Assembly: GCA_019240125.1 (NCBI GenBank)
Contig: JAFAYW010000043.1
Span: forward strand, 1 to 44,836
Length of the DNA: 44,836 bases
Source of the DNA: Alphaproteobacteria bacterium
Lineage (GTDB): Bacteria; Pseudomonadota; Alphaproteobacteria; ATCC43930; CGMCC-115725
Reading direction: 5' to 3'
Below the pieces are notes generated by a model, which saw only the letters and a program-made list of their open reading frames with translations, had not been told where the DNA came from and made no database searches. The position numbers and the translations under genes are program-made. Shown in pieces: positions 19,138 through 30,800 of the stretch; within the stretch, counting starts at the first letter, position 1; each line of letters begins with the position of its first letter.

Positions 19138-19212
19138 TGGGGCGTAGCCAAGTGGTAAGGCACCGGATTTTGATTCCGGCATTCGGAGGTTCGAACCCTC
19201 CCGCCCCAGCCA
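19138..19212 (+). tRNA. tRNA-Gln (anticodon TTG)
   Basis: A 75-nt cloverleaf with acceptor TGGGGCG (19138-19144) pairing CGCCCCA (19202-19208), discriminator G and an encoded CCA. The anticodon loop TTTTGAT gives TTG, glutamine. The T arm reads GGAGGTTCGAACCCTCC. The gene sits between the divergent Sel1 gene and the glycosyltransferase gene. Reading the opposite strand through it produces the well-known false peptide with GREGSNLR. Confidence 0.96.
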
Positions 19213-19468
19213 GGCCGACGGCAAATCTGGACGGCACGGTTTGGCAACCGGGTGAATGTCGGCATCCCCGGAGTGCGGCACGGCAAGCTGCAACATCATC
19301 CGATCAGGACAGTCCGGGGTCGGCCCTGCCTTCGGCACGGTGGTGAGGGCAGGTAGACGGCAAACTTGACCGTTGGATACTATGTTCTGGAATGCCTAGT
19401 GGCGCCTGTCCGGCAGCCGAGCCACCGGACTCAATTGGATCGGCCGCCCTTGGCTTGAAGAGGAACGC
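19213..19468. other. Intergenic region between tRNA-Gln and the GT4 gene
   Basis: I see no gene in these 256 bases. It marks the boundary between the housekeeping block and the surface-protein cluster. The last 15 bases hold GAAGAGGAA, the ribosome-binding site for the next gene. Confidence 0.4.
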
Positions 19469-20665
19469 GTGCGGAAACCTAGGATTTTGTGGGCAAACGT
19501 ATATTGCCTTCTGGATACGACCAGCGGTGCCTCCATGTCGATCCGGGAGATCCTGCGACAGCTCAGCCTGCGCGGATGGGAGGTCGCAATTATCGGCGCG
19601 ACCATCTTCGACGCCCCTGCGGGCGTAAAACGCGTCGGAGATCAGTGGGATGACATGCGGAAAAGACGCGGGAAAGTCATCAGCGTCCGCGAAGCCCCCC
19701 TGGTGCATAACCTGCTCGTGACGGCAAGCACGGACAGGGAAGCAATGACGACAGGGGAACAATCATCCTGGTACCATATGCTGGCAAGGACGCTGAATAC
19801 TTTTAAGCCGGACCTCGTGTTTTATTATGGAGGCCACCCATTCGATTACGTGATTTCTGATTCTGCTCGAATGCATCGCATCCCCAATATCGCCTACGTC
19901 GCCAATGGCAACTATTGGGGAACCCGCTGGTGTCGCGACGTCGATCTTGTCGTTACCGACTCGAAGGCGACCGCGGCTTTGCTGCAGGAGCGATGCCAGG
20001 TTTCGCCGACAGCGATCGGCAAGTTCATCGATCCGGCATTCTGCGTCCCGGAGGCACACAGCCGGGAGCGCGTTCTGTTCATCAACCCTCAGCTGGTCAA
20101 GGGAGCGGGCGTCGTCGTGGTCCTGGCACTCATGCTCGAGACGCTGCGGCCCGACATAAAATTTGAAGTGGTGGAATCACGAGGATCCTGGGCGACGGTG
20201 GTAAGGATGGTGACCGCCGCGCTGGGAACGCCGCGCGACACGCTTCCAAACGTTATCATCACGCCCAACAGCCCGGATCTGCGCGCCGCTTACAGTCGTG
20301 CGCGCATCCTTCTCGCGCCTAGCCTCTGGTGGGAGAGCGGGCCCCGTGTGGCGGCCGAGGCGATGCTGAACGGCATCCCTACCCTGTACACCAGGCGCGG
20401 CGGCGCCATCGAAATGGTCGGCGACGGCGGCGTCGAGATCACGCTCCCTGAGAAGTGCTATGCGGCCCCGTATACCACCCTGCCGACGCAAGCGACGCTC
20501 CGGCCTGCGGCAGAAGCGATCCTTCGCTTGTTCGACGATGAGGCCTTCTACAGCGACAAGTCAGCCAAGGCCTATCGCATGGGCCATATGGCCCATGACC
20601 TGCAAGAAAATGTGTCGCGGCTGATCGCGACTCTGGAGCCGCTGATGGCCGCGGCAGAGGCGTAG
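19469..20665 (+). CDS. GT4-type glycosyltransferase
   Basis: A 398-residue cytosolic glycosyltransferase of GT-B fold. The C-terminal domain holds the E-x7-E motif (ESGPRVAAE) with the following GIP and GG-AIE segments that bind the nucleotide sugar in family 4. The N-terminal domain contains a Rossmann-like start and a glycine-rich turn near GASMSI. The donor and acceptor sugars cannot be read from sequence. The start is GTG at 19469 with AGAGGAA upstream. It is the first gene of the cluster that includes a sulfotransferase and a giant repeat protein, so it may decorate a surface polymer or the secreted protein itself. Confidence 0.82.
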   Translation: MRKPRILWANVYCLLDTTSGASMSIREILRQLSLRGWEVAIIGATIFDAPAGVKRVGDQWDDMRKRRGKVISVREAPLVHNLLVTASTDREAMTTGEQSSWYHMLARTLNTFKPDLVFYYGGHPFDYVISDSARMHRIPNIAYVANGNYWGTRWCRDVDLVVTDSKATAALLQERCQVSPTAIGKFIDPAFCVPEAHSRERVLFINPQLVKGAGVVVVLALMLETLRPDIKFEVVESRGSWATVVRMVTAALGTPRDTLPNVIITPNSPDLRAAYSRARILLAPSLWWESGPRVAAEAMLNGIPTLYTRRGGAIEMVGDGGVEITLPEKCYAAPYTTLPTQATLRPAAEAILRLFDDEAFYSDKSAKAYRMGHMAHDLQENVSRLIATLEPLMAAAEA

Positions 20666-20948
20666 CCGCTCAGCATCGCGGGCATGCGATGCACAAGTCC
20701 GCAAGTGTGACTCACCGGCGCACGCGGAGGCAGCGCGAGCGGCGGAGTCAATAGTGTTTCAGCTATTGCGCAGACTTCGTAGAGCGTTAATTGACGCGGC
20801 GCCGCATCGCCCATCCCATACTAAAGTGTACACTGGATATCGGGAAGCGTAGCGCCTTGCGAAATCTATATTTTAGCTGCTGAATAGAGCGGATTTATCG
20901 GTTGTTTTACCGATCCGCGTCGGTTAAGACCCGCCCAGAAAATTCGCA
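20666..20948. promoter_or_regulatory. AT-richer upstream region of the sulfotransferase with palindrome and stem-loop
   Basis: A 283-base gap without a gene. It contains the perfect ten-base palindrome AGTGTACACT (20825-20834) and a stem-loop, ATCGGT (20897-20902) with ACCGAT (20909-20914) and a six-base loop, extended outwards by GCGG/CCGC (20889-20892 and 20915-20918) with a bulge. The 60 bases before the ATG are visibly AT-richer than neighbouring coding DNA. It may hold a regulated promoter, but I could not place the boxes. Confidence 0.4.
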
Positions 20949-21791
20949 ATGGCTACTTTTCAGTTCATCTCAGGTCTGCCGCGATCAGGGTCAACTCTGC
21001 TCGCCGCGATCTTGCGTCAGAACCCGCGTTTCCACGCCGGGATGTCGAGCTCGCTATGCCCGCTCGTTACCGGCGCCATGAATATAATGGCTGGCGAAGG
21101 TCACGCCCTGATCTCCGATGCACGCCGCGAGAGCGTCCTGCGTGGCCTGTTCGCCTCGTGGGCCGCGGGGCTGCCGGCGGACGCCGTCGTGTTCGACACC
21201 AACCGGCTATGGACCGCCCGCCTGCCGGCGCTGCTCAAGCTATTTCCCGACGCCAAGATCATCTGCATGGTGCGCAACGTCGCCGCAATCATGGACTCGG
21301 TAGAGCGGCTTCTGCGCGCCAATCCGTTATTGCCGGCGCGGCTCTTCAGCGACGACGAGCGCGCCAATATCTACACGCGCACCGAGGCCCTATCGCAGCG
21401 CAATCGACTGGTCGGCGGACCGTGGACCTCGCTGAAAGAAGCCTATTACGGGCTCGATGCAGGCTCACTGTTGATCGTCGAGTACGACTTTCTCGCGCGG
21501 GCACCACGCAAGGTTCTGTCGCTGATCTACGATTTCATCGACGAAGAACCGTTCGCGCACGATTTCGACAATATCGTCTACGACGAACCGGATTTCGATG
21601 AGGAGCTGCGCATGCCGGGGCTTCACAGGGTGCGCCCGCGCGTCACCTTCGAACCGCGCGCCACGGTCCTGCCGCATGATCTTTACGAACGGTTCAGCGC
21701 ACAGAGCTTCTGGGCAAACGGTCCGGCCAGCCGCGCGCATGTGATCGCACGAGCGAAACCGACGGTTGTTCCGATCGCAAGAATGGCCTAA
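20949..21791 (+). CDS. PAPS-dependent sulfotransferase
   Basis: A 280-residue sulfotransferase that should transfer sulfate from PAPS to an acceptor. The 5'-phosphosulfate loop reads SGLPRSGSTLL (residues 8-18), and the 3'-phosphate site lies in CMVRNVAAIMDS (Arg109 and Ser117 as the Arg...Ser pair). The overall layout (loop near the very N-terminus, LFPDAKIICMVR, a Tyr-rich middle) recalls tyrosylprotein sulfotransferases more than small-molecule ones, but that is an impression and not proof. It lies between a glycosyltransferase and the giant secreted protein, so a sugar or a tyrosine on that protein is a plausible acceptor. Confidence 0.85.
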   Translation: MATFQFISGLPRSGSTLLAAILRQNPRFHAGMSSSLCPLVTGAMNIMAGEGHALISDARRESVLRGLFASWAAGLPADAVVFDTNRLWTARLPALLKLFPDAKIICMVRNVAAIMDSVERLLRANPLLPARLFSDDERANIYTRTEALSQRNRLVGGPWTSLKEAYYGLDAGSLLIVEYDFLARAPRKVLSLIYDFIDEEPFAHDFDNIVYDEPDFDEELRMPGLHRVRPRVTFEPRATVLPHDLYERFSAQSFWANGPASRAHVIARAKPTVVPIARMA

Positions 21792-21894
21792 ACGATGAAA
21801 GCAAGGATGGAATTCAACCAGGGATGATGGTGGTAACCGTGCCCTACAACTTGGGGTAGGCAAGAGTCGGCAGCATATTTTCGGGGGGATCATA

Positions 21895-24800
21895 ATGAGC
21901 GCACCAGCGCCGGTTACAGCCTCGGGTACAGTTACTGCGAGCGGCCACATCGAGGTCACAGGCAGCATACCGAATTCCGTATATACTAGCGGCGACCTTC
22001 TCTTCCTCGACGTGTACTATAATGGCGTCGACGAGGGCTCGGCACTCGCCGGGAACGGCACCTCGGCAACCTACGACATCACGACGAGTTCGACCTTCTC
22101 GGACGGCACTTACACACTGTCCGTCGTCGAGCAGGATCCAAACGATACCAGCCCGTCAACAACGCTCTTCACCGTGACCGTCGGGGTGACGGCACCGCCA
22201 ACGCCGGAACCGTCTCCCACCATAACCGGGCTTGGTCCGGAGAGCGCCGGCAGCCCGATCGAGGTCAGCGGCACGGGGACGGCGGACGACCTCGTTACGC
22301 TTTACGTCGGGTCGGCCGTCGTCGGCACCGGACTGGTCAATGCCAGCGGTACCTTCGATATCACGACGACCTCCACCTTCGGCACCGGAACTTACACCCT
22401 GACGGCGATCGACTCACACGCCGATGGCACGGATCCGAGCGCCGCCTCGACGCCCGTGACCTTCACGGTCGCCTCGTCCGTGACCTACTTCGCCAACGAC
22501 GCCGCTTCCCTGGAAGGCGACCTTGCCGATGTGATCACGGCAGGCAGCGGTACGATCGACTTCGCGCCCGGTGTCACGGAGATCGACCTCACCTCCACCC
22601 TCGTAATCACCAGCGGCAATATCACGATCGATCCTGACGGGCCTCCCGTCGTGCTCAATGGCAACGGCCATACCGTTCTGGACGTTTCCGGCGGCAGTAC
22701 GCTGACGCTCGACGACATGACCATTACGGGCGGCTCGGCCACCGGCGCAGCCGGATCCGGCGGGGGCACCGGCGGCAATGCCGCCGGCGGCATCTATGTC
22801 TCTACCGGCGGCACGCTGATCCTGAACAATTCGTTTGTGGTGAACAATTCCGCGACCGGCGGCGCCGGCGGCTCGGGCGATAGCACCGCGGGGGGCGCCG
22901 GCGGTTTTGCCGGCGGCGGTATTTTCGCGGCATCGGGCGCGACGGTGATCGCCACGAACTCGGTGATCGCGAACAATTACGCAAAGGGCGGCACGGGCGG
23001 CACGGGCGGCCAATATTCCGGGGGCGGTGCCGGCGGTTTCGCGGCTGGCGGCATCTACCTGGCCCCCAGTGCCACGTTCGAAATCGGGTCGTCCGACAGT
23101 TTCTTCAACAACAGCGCAATCGGAGGAATGGGCGGCCAGGGCGGTGCGAATACTTCCGGCCTGTCTGGCGGGGCTGGCGGCATGGGGTACCTGGCGACCG
23201 AGGGCAATGCGCCGACCACCGCCGGCGCCACCGGCAGTCCGGGTAACGGGAATTACGGCGGCTCGGGCGGCATCGCGGGAGCCCCCGGCGGAGCGGGATT
23301 CCTATACAGCGGCCAATCCAGCAGCTCTGTCATTTTCGCAGCAATTACTACCGGAGACCCCGTCTTCGTTACCGGGCCCGGCGGTGGCGGCGGCGGTGGC
23401 GATGCGTGGGCCGACTATAGCGGCATGGCCACGATGGTCCCCGATGCGCCGACGCATCTGATGCAGGTCGGCGCGGCGGGCCCCGGCGACCCGATCGAGG
23501 TCAGCGGTATCGGCACTCCCGGTGACACCATCGAGCTCTACATCGATGGTGGCACCACCGCCGTCGGCAGCACCACGCTCAGTCCCAGCGGCGATGGCAG
23601 CTTCACCATCACCACGACGCAAACTTTCGACACCGGCGTCTACACGCTCACCGCCACCGACACGTCGTCCGCGACGGGGTTGACGAGCGCGATGTCGGGG
23701 GCGGCATACCGCACGCTGGCATCGTTCCCGCTGGTAAACGGCAATGCCTCATACGTTCAGGGACAACTCGCGCAAGATAATGCCGGCGACATTTTCGGGA
23801 CTACCAAGGCGGGCGGTGCCTATGGTGCTGGGAGTGTTTTTGAGATCAAGGACACGAACGGCGTCTTCAGCGGGCCGATCACTCTGGCTTCGTTCAAGAG
23901 CGGCAGCGCCACCGGCAACACACCGTTTTACGGCGTGACCCTCGACGCCAGTGGCAATTTGTTCGGGGTGACGTCGAGCGGCGCTGCGTTTGGCGCCGGC
24001 GCCGTCTTTGAGATCACGAACACCAGCGGCACGTATGCCACGACCCCACTGCTCGTAGCGGCTATTGGCACTGTCGACGGCGAGCCGCTATCCGGATTGG
24101 TCGCGGACGCGACTGGTGATCTTTTTGGCGAGACGAATTACGGCAGCGGTGGCTATGGCGAGGTTTATGAACTCGTCAACACCAGCGGCACCTACTCCGC
24201 CCCGGAGGCTCTGGCTTCGTTCAACTCCTCTGATGGCACAAACCCATTTGGCGGCCTTTACATTGACAGCGCTGGCAATTTGTTTGGAACAACCGAGCTT
24301 GGCGGCACGTCCAACGACGGCTCGGTTTTCGAAATCACCTACCTTGGCAGCGGCACCTACGCAACCGTGCCCGAGACGCTTGCATCATTCAATGGCACGG
24401 ATGGGGTAACCCCGACAGGTAACCTGATCGCGGATGCCAATGGCGATCTCTTTGGCACGACCGAAGCGGGTGGTCAGGGCGCTTTGGCTGGCTCAGGTGT
24501 CGTGTTCGAGATCGCGAGCACCGGGTCGGGCACGTATTCCAGCACACCGACGGTGATCGCCGATCTCGCCAGTTCGACCGCGGGTATCGCTGAGCCGATC
24601 AGCAGCCTTGTGATGGACACGGCGGGGGACCTCTATGGACTGACGGCTCTCGGCGGCGCCTCGAGCGGCGGCGTGCTCTATGAGATCGCGAACCTGGGTG
24701 GTGGTGCCTATCTCAGCACCCCGATTGTGGCGGCGGGTTCCATTCCGGACGACGCCAGTGGATCGAGCCCGGGAACCGGGCTGCTGATCGATGCAGCAGG

Positions 24801-27800
24801 CAACATTTACGGTGAGTCGACCGACGGCGGTGCGTCCGGCGGCGGCACGGTGTTTCAATTTGGCCTTCCAACGGCCGTGGTGGGGAGTACAGCGGTGGTA
24901 GCGACAAACACATTGACACAGGTCGGGACGGCGCAGAACGGCCAGACCATCGAAGTCTCGGGATCGGGCGGCACGTCAGGTGATTCCGTCACCGTCTACG
25001 CGATGGATAACGGAAACACGTTTACTGTCGGCACGGCGACCGTCAGCGGCGACGGCACATTCGATATCAATTCCACTCCGACCACCTTCGCCGATGGCAC
25101 CTACACACTGTCGGAGTATGACAATACGGCTTCCGGTCCGGTCGCCGTGACCGGCACGGCGATCGTGACGGCGACGCCGCCGACCGATCTTGCCCAGGTC
25201 GGCACCACGTCGGCTGGCGGCACCATCGAAATCACCGGGAACGGCGACGCGACGGGCGATACGGTCACGCTCTACAATGGCACCGCCGTGGTCGGCAGCG
25301 GCACGGTAAATGGTGACGGCACATTCGATATCACGACGCCGACGACCTTCGCGGAAGGCATCTATCGCCTGACGGCGACCAACACCAGCCAGGACGGCAC
25401 CGAGACAAGCCCGATCGCCGTCCTCAACAAGCTGGCCGATCTTGATTATCCGACAGGAGCCAACCCGCAATCCGGCCTGATCATGGACGCGGCGGGCGAT
25501 TTGTTCGGCACGGCCAATTACGGCGGCGGCGCGGCACCCGACGGCACCGTGTTCGAGATCCCCTCCGGCGGTGGAACGCCCATCGCCCTGGCCACCTTTA
25601 CCGGCACGTCCGGCGACGGTGCGAGCCCGGTCGGCGGGCTTGTCGCGGATGCGGCTGGCGATCTGTTCGGCACGACATCGAGCGGCGGCGCGAATGGCTT
25701 TGGCACGGTATTCGAAATCCCCCTGACGAGCGGCACCTATGGCCCGGAAGCAACAATTGCATCCTTCACCGGCTCGGGTGGCAGCCGGCCAGAGGGCACG
25801 CTGATCATCGACGGTAATGGCGACCTGTTCGGCACGACATCGACTGGCGGCGCACACGGTGACGGCACGGTGTTCGAGCTCGTCAATACGAGCGGCGTCT
25901 ACGGCGCGCCGGAGGTGCTGAAGAGCTTCAGCGGCGGCTCCGGCGATGGTGCCAATCCGCTTGGCGGCCTGGTGGCGGACGCCAATGGCGATCTTTTCGG
26001 CACCACGGCATCGGGCGGCACCGGCAACGCCGGTACGGTGTTCGAGCTGGTGAACGCAAGCGGCAGCTACACCGAGCAGGTGCTGGCGTCGTTCAACTAC
26101 ACCAACGGCATTGGTCCGGCCTCGAGCCTCGTGATCGACCGCGCGGGCGATGTGTTCGGAACGACGCCTGGCGGCGGCGCTAATCAAGATGGCACGGTCT
26201 TCGAGGTCGCGGCTGGCTCCGGAATCATCACGGATGTGGTGTCGTTCAACGGCACCGATGGGTCCGACCCGATTGGCGGGCTTACCATTGACGCGGCGGG
26301 CAACCTGTATGGAACCACGCTCCGGGGCGGCACCAATGGCGACGGGACGGTGTTCGAGGTGCCGTACACGGTCGGCGGCTCTATGCCGGTATACACCACG
26401 CTGGAGGCGCCCGAGATTGAGCCCATTCTGCCAAATGGCGGCTATGCGTCGACGCCGATCGTCCTGGCGTCGTTGGATGGTACGGACGGCACCGCCCCGA
26501 GCGGCGCGCTGCTGCTCGATGGGCAGGGTAATCTTTACGGCACCACCAGCCAAGGCGGCGCCAACGGCGATGGCACGGTGTTCCAGGTCGCGACCAACGG
26601 CCTGACCGTCGACGTTCCGCCCGATGCCCCGACCAACATTACCCAGGTCGGGACCGCGAGCAACGGCCAGATGATCGAGGTGACAGGTTCCGCCACGGTG
26701 GGCGATACCGTCACCGTCTACGCGACGGATAACGGGACGACGATGACCGTCGGTACCGGGACGGTCAATGCCAGCGGCACGTTCGACATTACATCGACAT
26801 CGACCTTTGCCGATGGCACCTACACGCTGACGGCAACGGATACGAGCGCCGCCAACGGGCTGACCAGCGCGCCATCACCGGCGTCGGGGACCTTGCTGCA
26901 ACTTGCCGATTTCAACGGTTCGGACGGCGGCGCTCCGACGGCTAACCTCATCGCGGACGCCAATGGCGATCTGTTCGGCACGACCTCGACCGGTGGCCCC
27001 TATGGTGGCGGCACGGTGTTCGAGATCACGGACACGGATGGTGTGTTTTCGGCGCCGGTAACGCTGGCGGGTGCCGGCGGAAGCGGCAGCGCCGGCAACG
27101 AAGTGTCAGGCACTACGATAAACGCCGGCCTCGTCATAGACGCGGCGGGCGATCTGTTCGGGACGACGGAGTACGGCCCCAGCAGCGGCGGCACGGTGTT
27201 CGAGCTCGTCAACACCAGCGGAACCTACTCCCCGGTCACCCTCGCAAACCTGCCGACCGGCTACAATGGCGGCATCTCCGGTCTCTCGATCGATGCCGCC
27301 GGCGACCTGTTCGGCACGGTTTCGGGTGATGGCGCCAGCGGCGGCGGCACGGTATTCGAACTCGTCAATACAAGCGGGACCTATTCCGAGCAGGTCGTAG
27401 ACACGTTCGGCAGCGGCGGGGCCGCCGGTTACCGGCCCGAGGCCGGCGTTATCACGGATGCTGCCGGGAATCTGTTCGGCACCACGGAGTACGGCGGTTC
27501 CGGCGGTGGCGGCACGGTATTTGAGCTGGTCAACAACAGCGGCAATTACACCGAGCAGGTCCTGACATCGTTTCAGAGTAACGGGTCGGGTGGCTCAAAT
27601 CCGAGAACCGCGTTGGTCATGGACGCGGCGGGCGACCTGTTCGGGACGACATCATCCGGCGGCAGCGATGATGGGGGCACGATCTACGAGCTGGTCAACA
27701 GCAGCGGTAGCTATGGGTCGCCAATCACGATCGCGGAGCTTTCCAGCAGCGCTGGAACCACCAACATCGCCTTGGATGAGGCAGGCAATCTGTTCGGGAC

Positions 27801-30800
27801 GCTGCGTCAAGGAGGCGATGCCAACGCCGGCGAGGTGTTCGAAATCTCGGCAGCCGCAATCAAACAGGCGGTTGCAACTGGCACGCCCGCTTCCCTGACG
27901 GCGCTGGCCTCGTTCAATGGCAGCGGTGGCGCCTACCCCAATGGCGTGACTATTGGCGCGAACGATATCCTGTTCGGTACGACAGAAGACGATGGCAACG
28001 AGGGTGGCAGCCAGGGCACTGTCTTCGAATACATCCCCACACCGACAGCGATCGTCTCGGCGAACGCGCCGGTCATCGCGACGGTCGGCTCCGCCAGCAA
28101 CGGCGGCACGATCACCGTTACGGGCACCGCGGACGACGCCGACGGCGACACGATCACGATCTATTCCGGCACCGCGGTCGTCGGGACCGGAACGCTCACC
28201 AGCGGAACCTTCTCCGTCACAACGTCGACCTTCGCTGATGGCACCTATTCGCTGACGGCGACCGATACGAGCGTCGACGGCACGGAAATCAGCTCGGCGT
28301 CGATCGCGGCGACCGCGACCGTGTTGGCGACACCGCCCATCAATCTGGCGGAGAACGGCTCTTCAGCCAACGGTCAGACGATCTCGTTTACCGGCACCGG
28401 CGACGCGCCGGGCGACACGGTCACGATTTACAACGGCTCGACCGTCGTGGGCAGCGGAACCGTGAGCGGTGGCGGGACCTTCTACATCACGACGAACTCG
28501 ACCTTCGCCGACGGCACCTACACATTTGACGCGACCAACACAAGCGCGGACGGCACCGAGACAAGTTCGGCCTCGGTGGCGACAACCGTGGTCGTCGCGG
28601 CGCCGCCGCCGACCGGGCCGCTGCAGGTGGGGACGACCGTCAGCGGCGACGCGGCAGTCGTAACCGGCTACGGCGACGCGACCGGCGACACCATTACGCT
28701 CTACAGCGGCTCGACCGTTGTCGGCAGCGGCACCGTGAGCGGCGACGGGACCTACACGATCACAACCACATCGACCTTCGCCGATGGCGTGTACAACCTG
28801 ACCGCGACCGACACCAGCGTCGACGGGACCGTGACGAGCGGGCCCTCGAACTACGCGCTGAAGATACTGGCGACATTCGCCCCCGGTGTCGGCTCCAATG
28901 CCAACCTCATCGGCGATGCCAAGGGCGACCTGTTCGGGACGACTTACAATGGCGGCTCGGGCGGCAACGTCTATAACGTGCAGCTATCCAACGACCGCCC
29001 CGTCTCCGGCGACGGCACCGTGTTCGAGCTGACGCCGAACGGGGATGGAAGCTACACGAACACCACGCTGTACTCATTCAGCGGGGGACAGGATGGCGCC
29101 TTTCCCGAAAGCGGTCTGATCGCCGACGCGGCAGGCGATCTGTTCGGTACAACCACCGGCGGCGGTGTGTGGGACTTCGGCACCGTGTACGAACTCACGC
29201 CGAACGGCAGCGGGGGATACACGAAGTCGACGCTGTTTTCGTTCAACGGCGAGGACGGTTATGACCCCGCCGGCAATCTGACGCTCGATGCAAGCGGCAA
29301 TATTTACGGGTCAACCTATTATGGCGGCGGAAGCAACTTCCCCTTATCCTTATCTTACTACGATTACGGTGGCGTCGATTTCGAGCTGACCCCAACAGGC
29401 TCCGGGACCTACTCGGAATCGACCATCATCGATTTCAGCAACGAGTCCAATGCGTTTAACGCTGGCGTTGAGCCTCTCGGAAGCCTGCTCGATCTGTCAG
29501 GGACTCTGATCGGCGCCAACTACTACGGCTTTATGACCGCAGGTGTGGTCTATGCGGCTCTGCAGACCGCGGCCGGTGACCAACCCGTTCCGCTCGCCTA
29601 CTTCCCCTATACCTTTGGTTCGGGCGACAACGCCTCGCTCTTTCCGTCGAGCGGCGTGATTGCCGATGCGGCCGGTGATCTGTTTGGAGAAAGCTACACC
29701 TCCACGCAGGGTGGCTCCAGTGACGGAACGGTGTACGAGATCCCGAAAACCGCCAATGGCGGCTACGGTACGCCGCTCGTGCTGGCGACCTTCGATAATG
29801 CCAATCCCGCCAGCGGGCTGGTCATCGACGCGAAGGGCAATCTGTACGGGACGACTTACGACGGCGGCACCGCGGATGATGGTACGGTGTTCGAGATTGC
29901 GTATCTCGGCAGCGGCACCTATGCGCCAACACCTACGACGCTGCTGACATTCAACGGCGCTGATGGTGTCGAGCCCGATGCCAGCCTGTTCATTGGCGCC
30001 GATGGCGGCCTCTATGGAACAACGTATGGCGACGGGTTCGGCAGCGGCTCATCGGGGACGGTGTTCGAGATTCTGCCGGCGACCGTGACCGTCGTGCCAC
30101 CCGCACCGACCAATCTGGTGCAGCAGAATGTCCAGAATACGGTGAACGGCGGTACGATCGAGGTAACAGGATCAGGCGAAACCGGCGATACCGTGCTGCT
30201 GTACAACGGCACGACGGTGGTCGGCAGCGGAGTCGTGACGAGCGGGACGTTCGACATCGTCACCACCTCGACCTTTGCGGATGGTGCCTACACGCTGACC
30301 GCAACGGAGACGAACGCAGGTCTGACGAGCGAGTCATCGGCGCCGCTGACGGCTTATGAATCGGCTGATCTGTTCGGCGCCGTGACCCACAGCGTGACGA
30401 GCGTGGGTGGTGAGGTCTATGCGCTGTACGAGACAATCCTCGGCCGCGCGCCCGACGCAACCGGCCTCGAGAATTTTGTCGCCGAGGTCAACTCAGGCAC
30501 GCCGCTGACGACGGTCGCCCAGGTCATGCTGTCCTCCCCCGAGTACACGGCCGATTACGGTGCGAACTCGCAAAACTCCAACTCCAAGTTCGTCACGCAA
30601 CTATATGAGGATGGGCTTCACCGCGAACCGGATGGCCCCGGTTTGCAGAACTATGACAACATGCTGCAAAGCGGCGCCGACACGCGCGCCCAGATCGCTG
30701 TTGCAATCGCAACGTCGCCCGAAAGCGACATGGATCTCGCGTCGACATTCTCGGCCGGTGTCTTTGTTCCGGATGCGTCGGACGCCGCGGTTGCCCGCCT

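Noticed and set aside
18952..19338. N-terminal extension of the Sel1 gene frame by 129 codons
   Set aside because: It runs antisense through tRNA-Gln and gives the usual false GREGSNLR peptide; the ATG at 18951 with GGGAA is better.
24976..26553. 525-codon minus-strand open frame inside the giant gene
   Set aside because: A by-product of the GC-rich repeats; sequence is Arg/Ala/Gly-rich with no recognisable domain.
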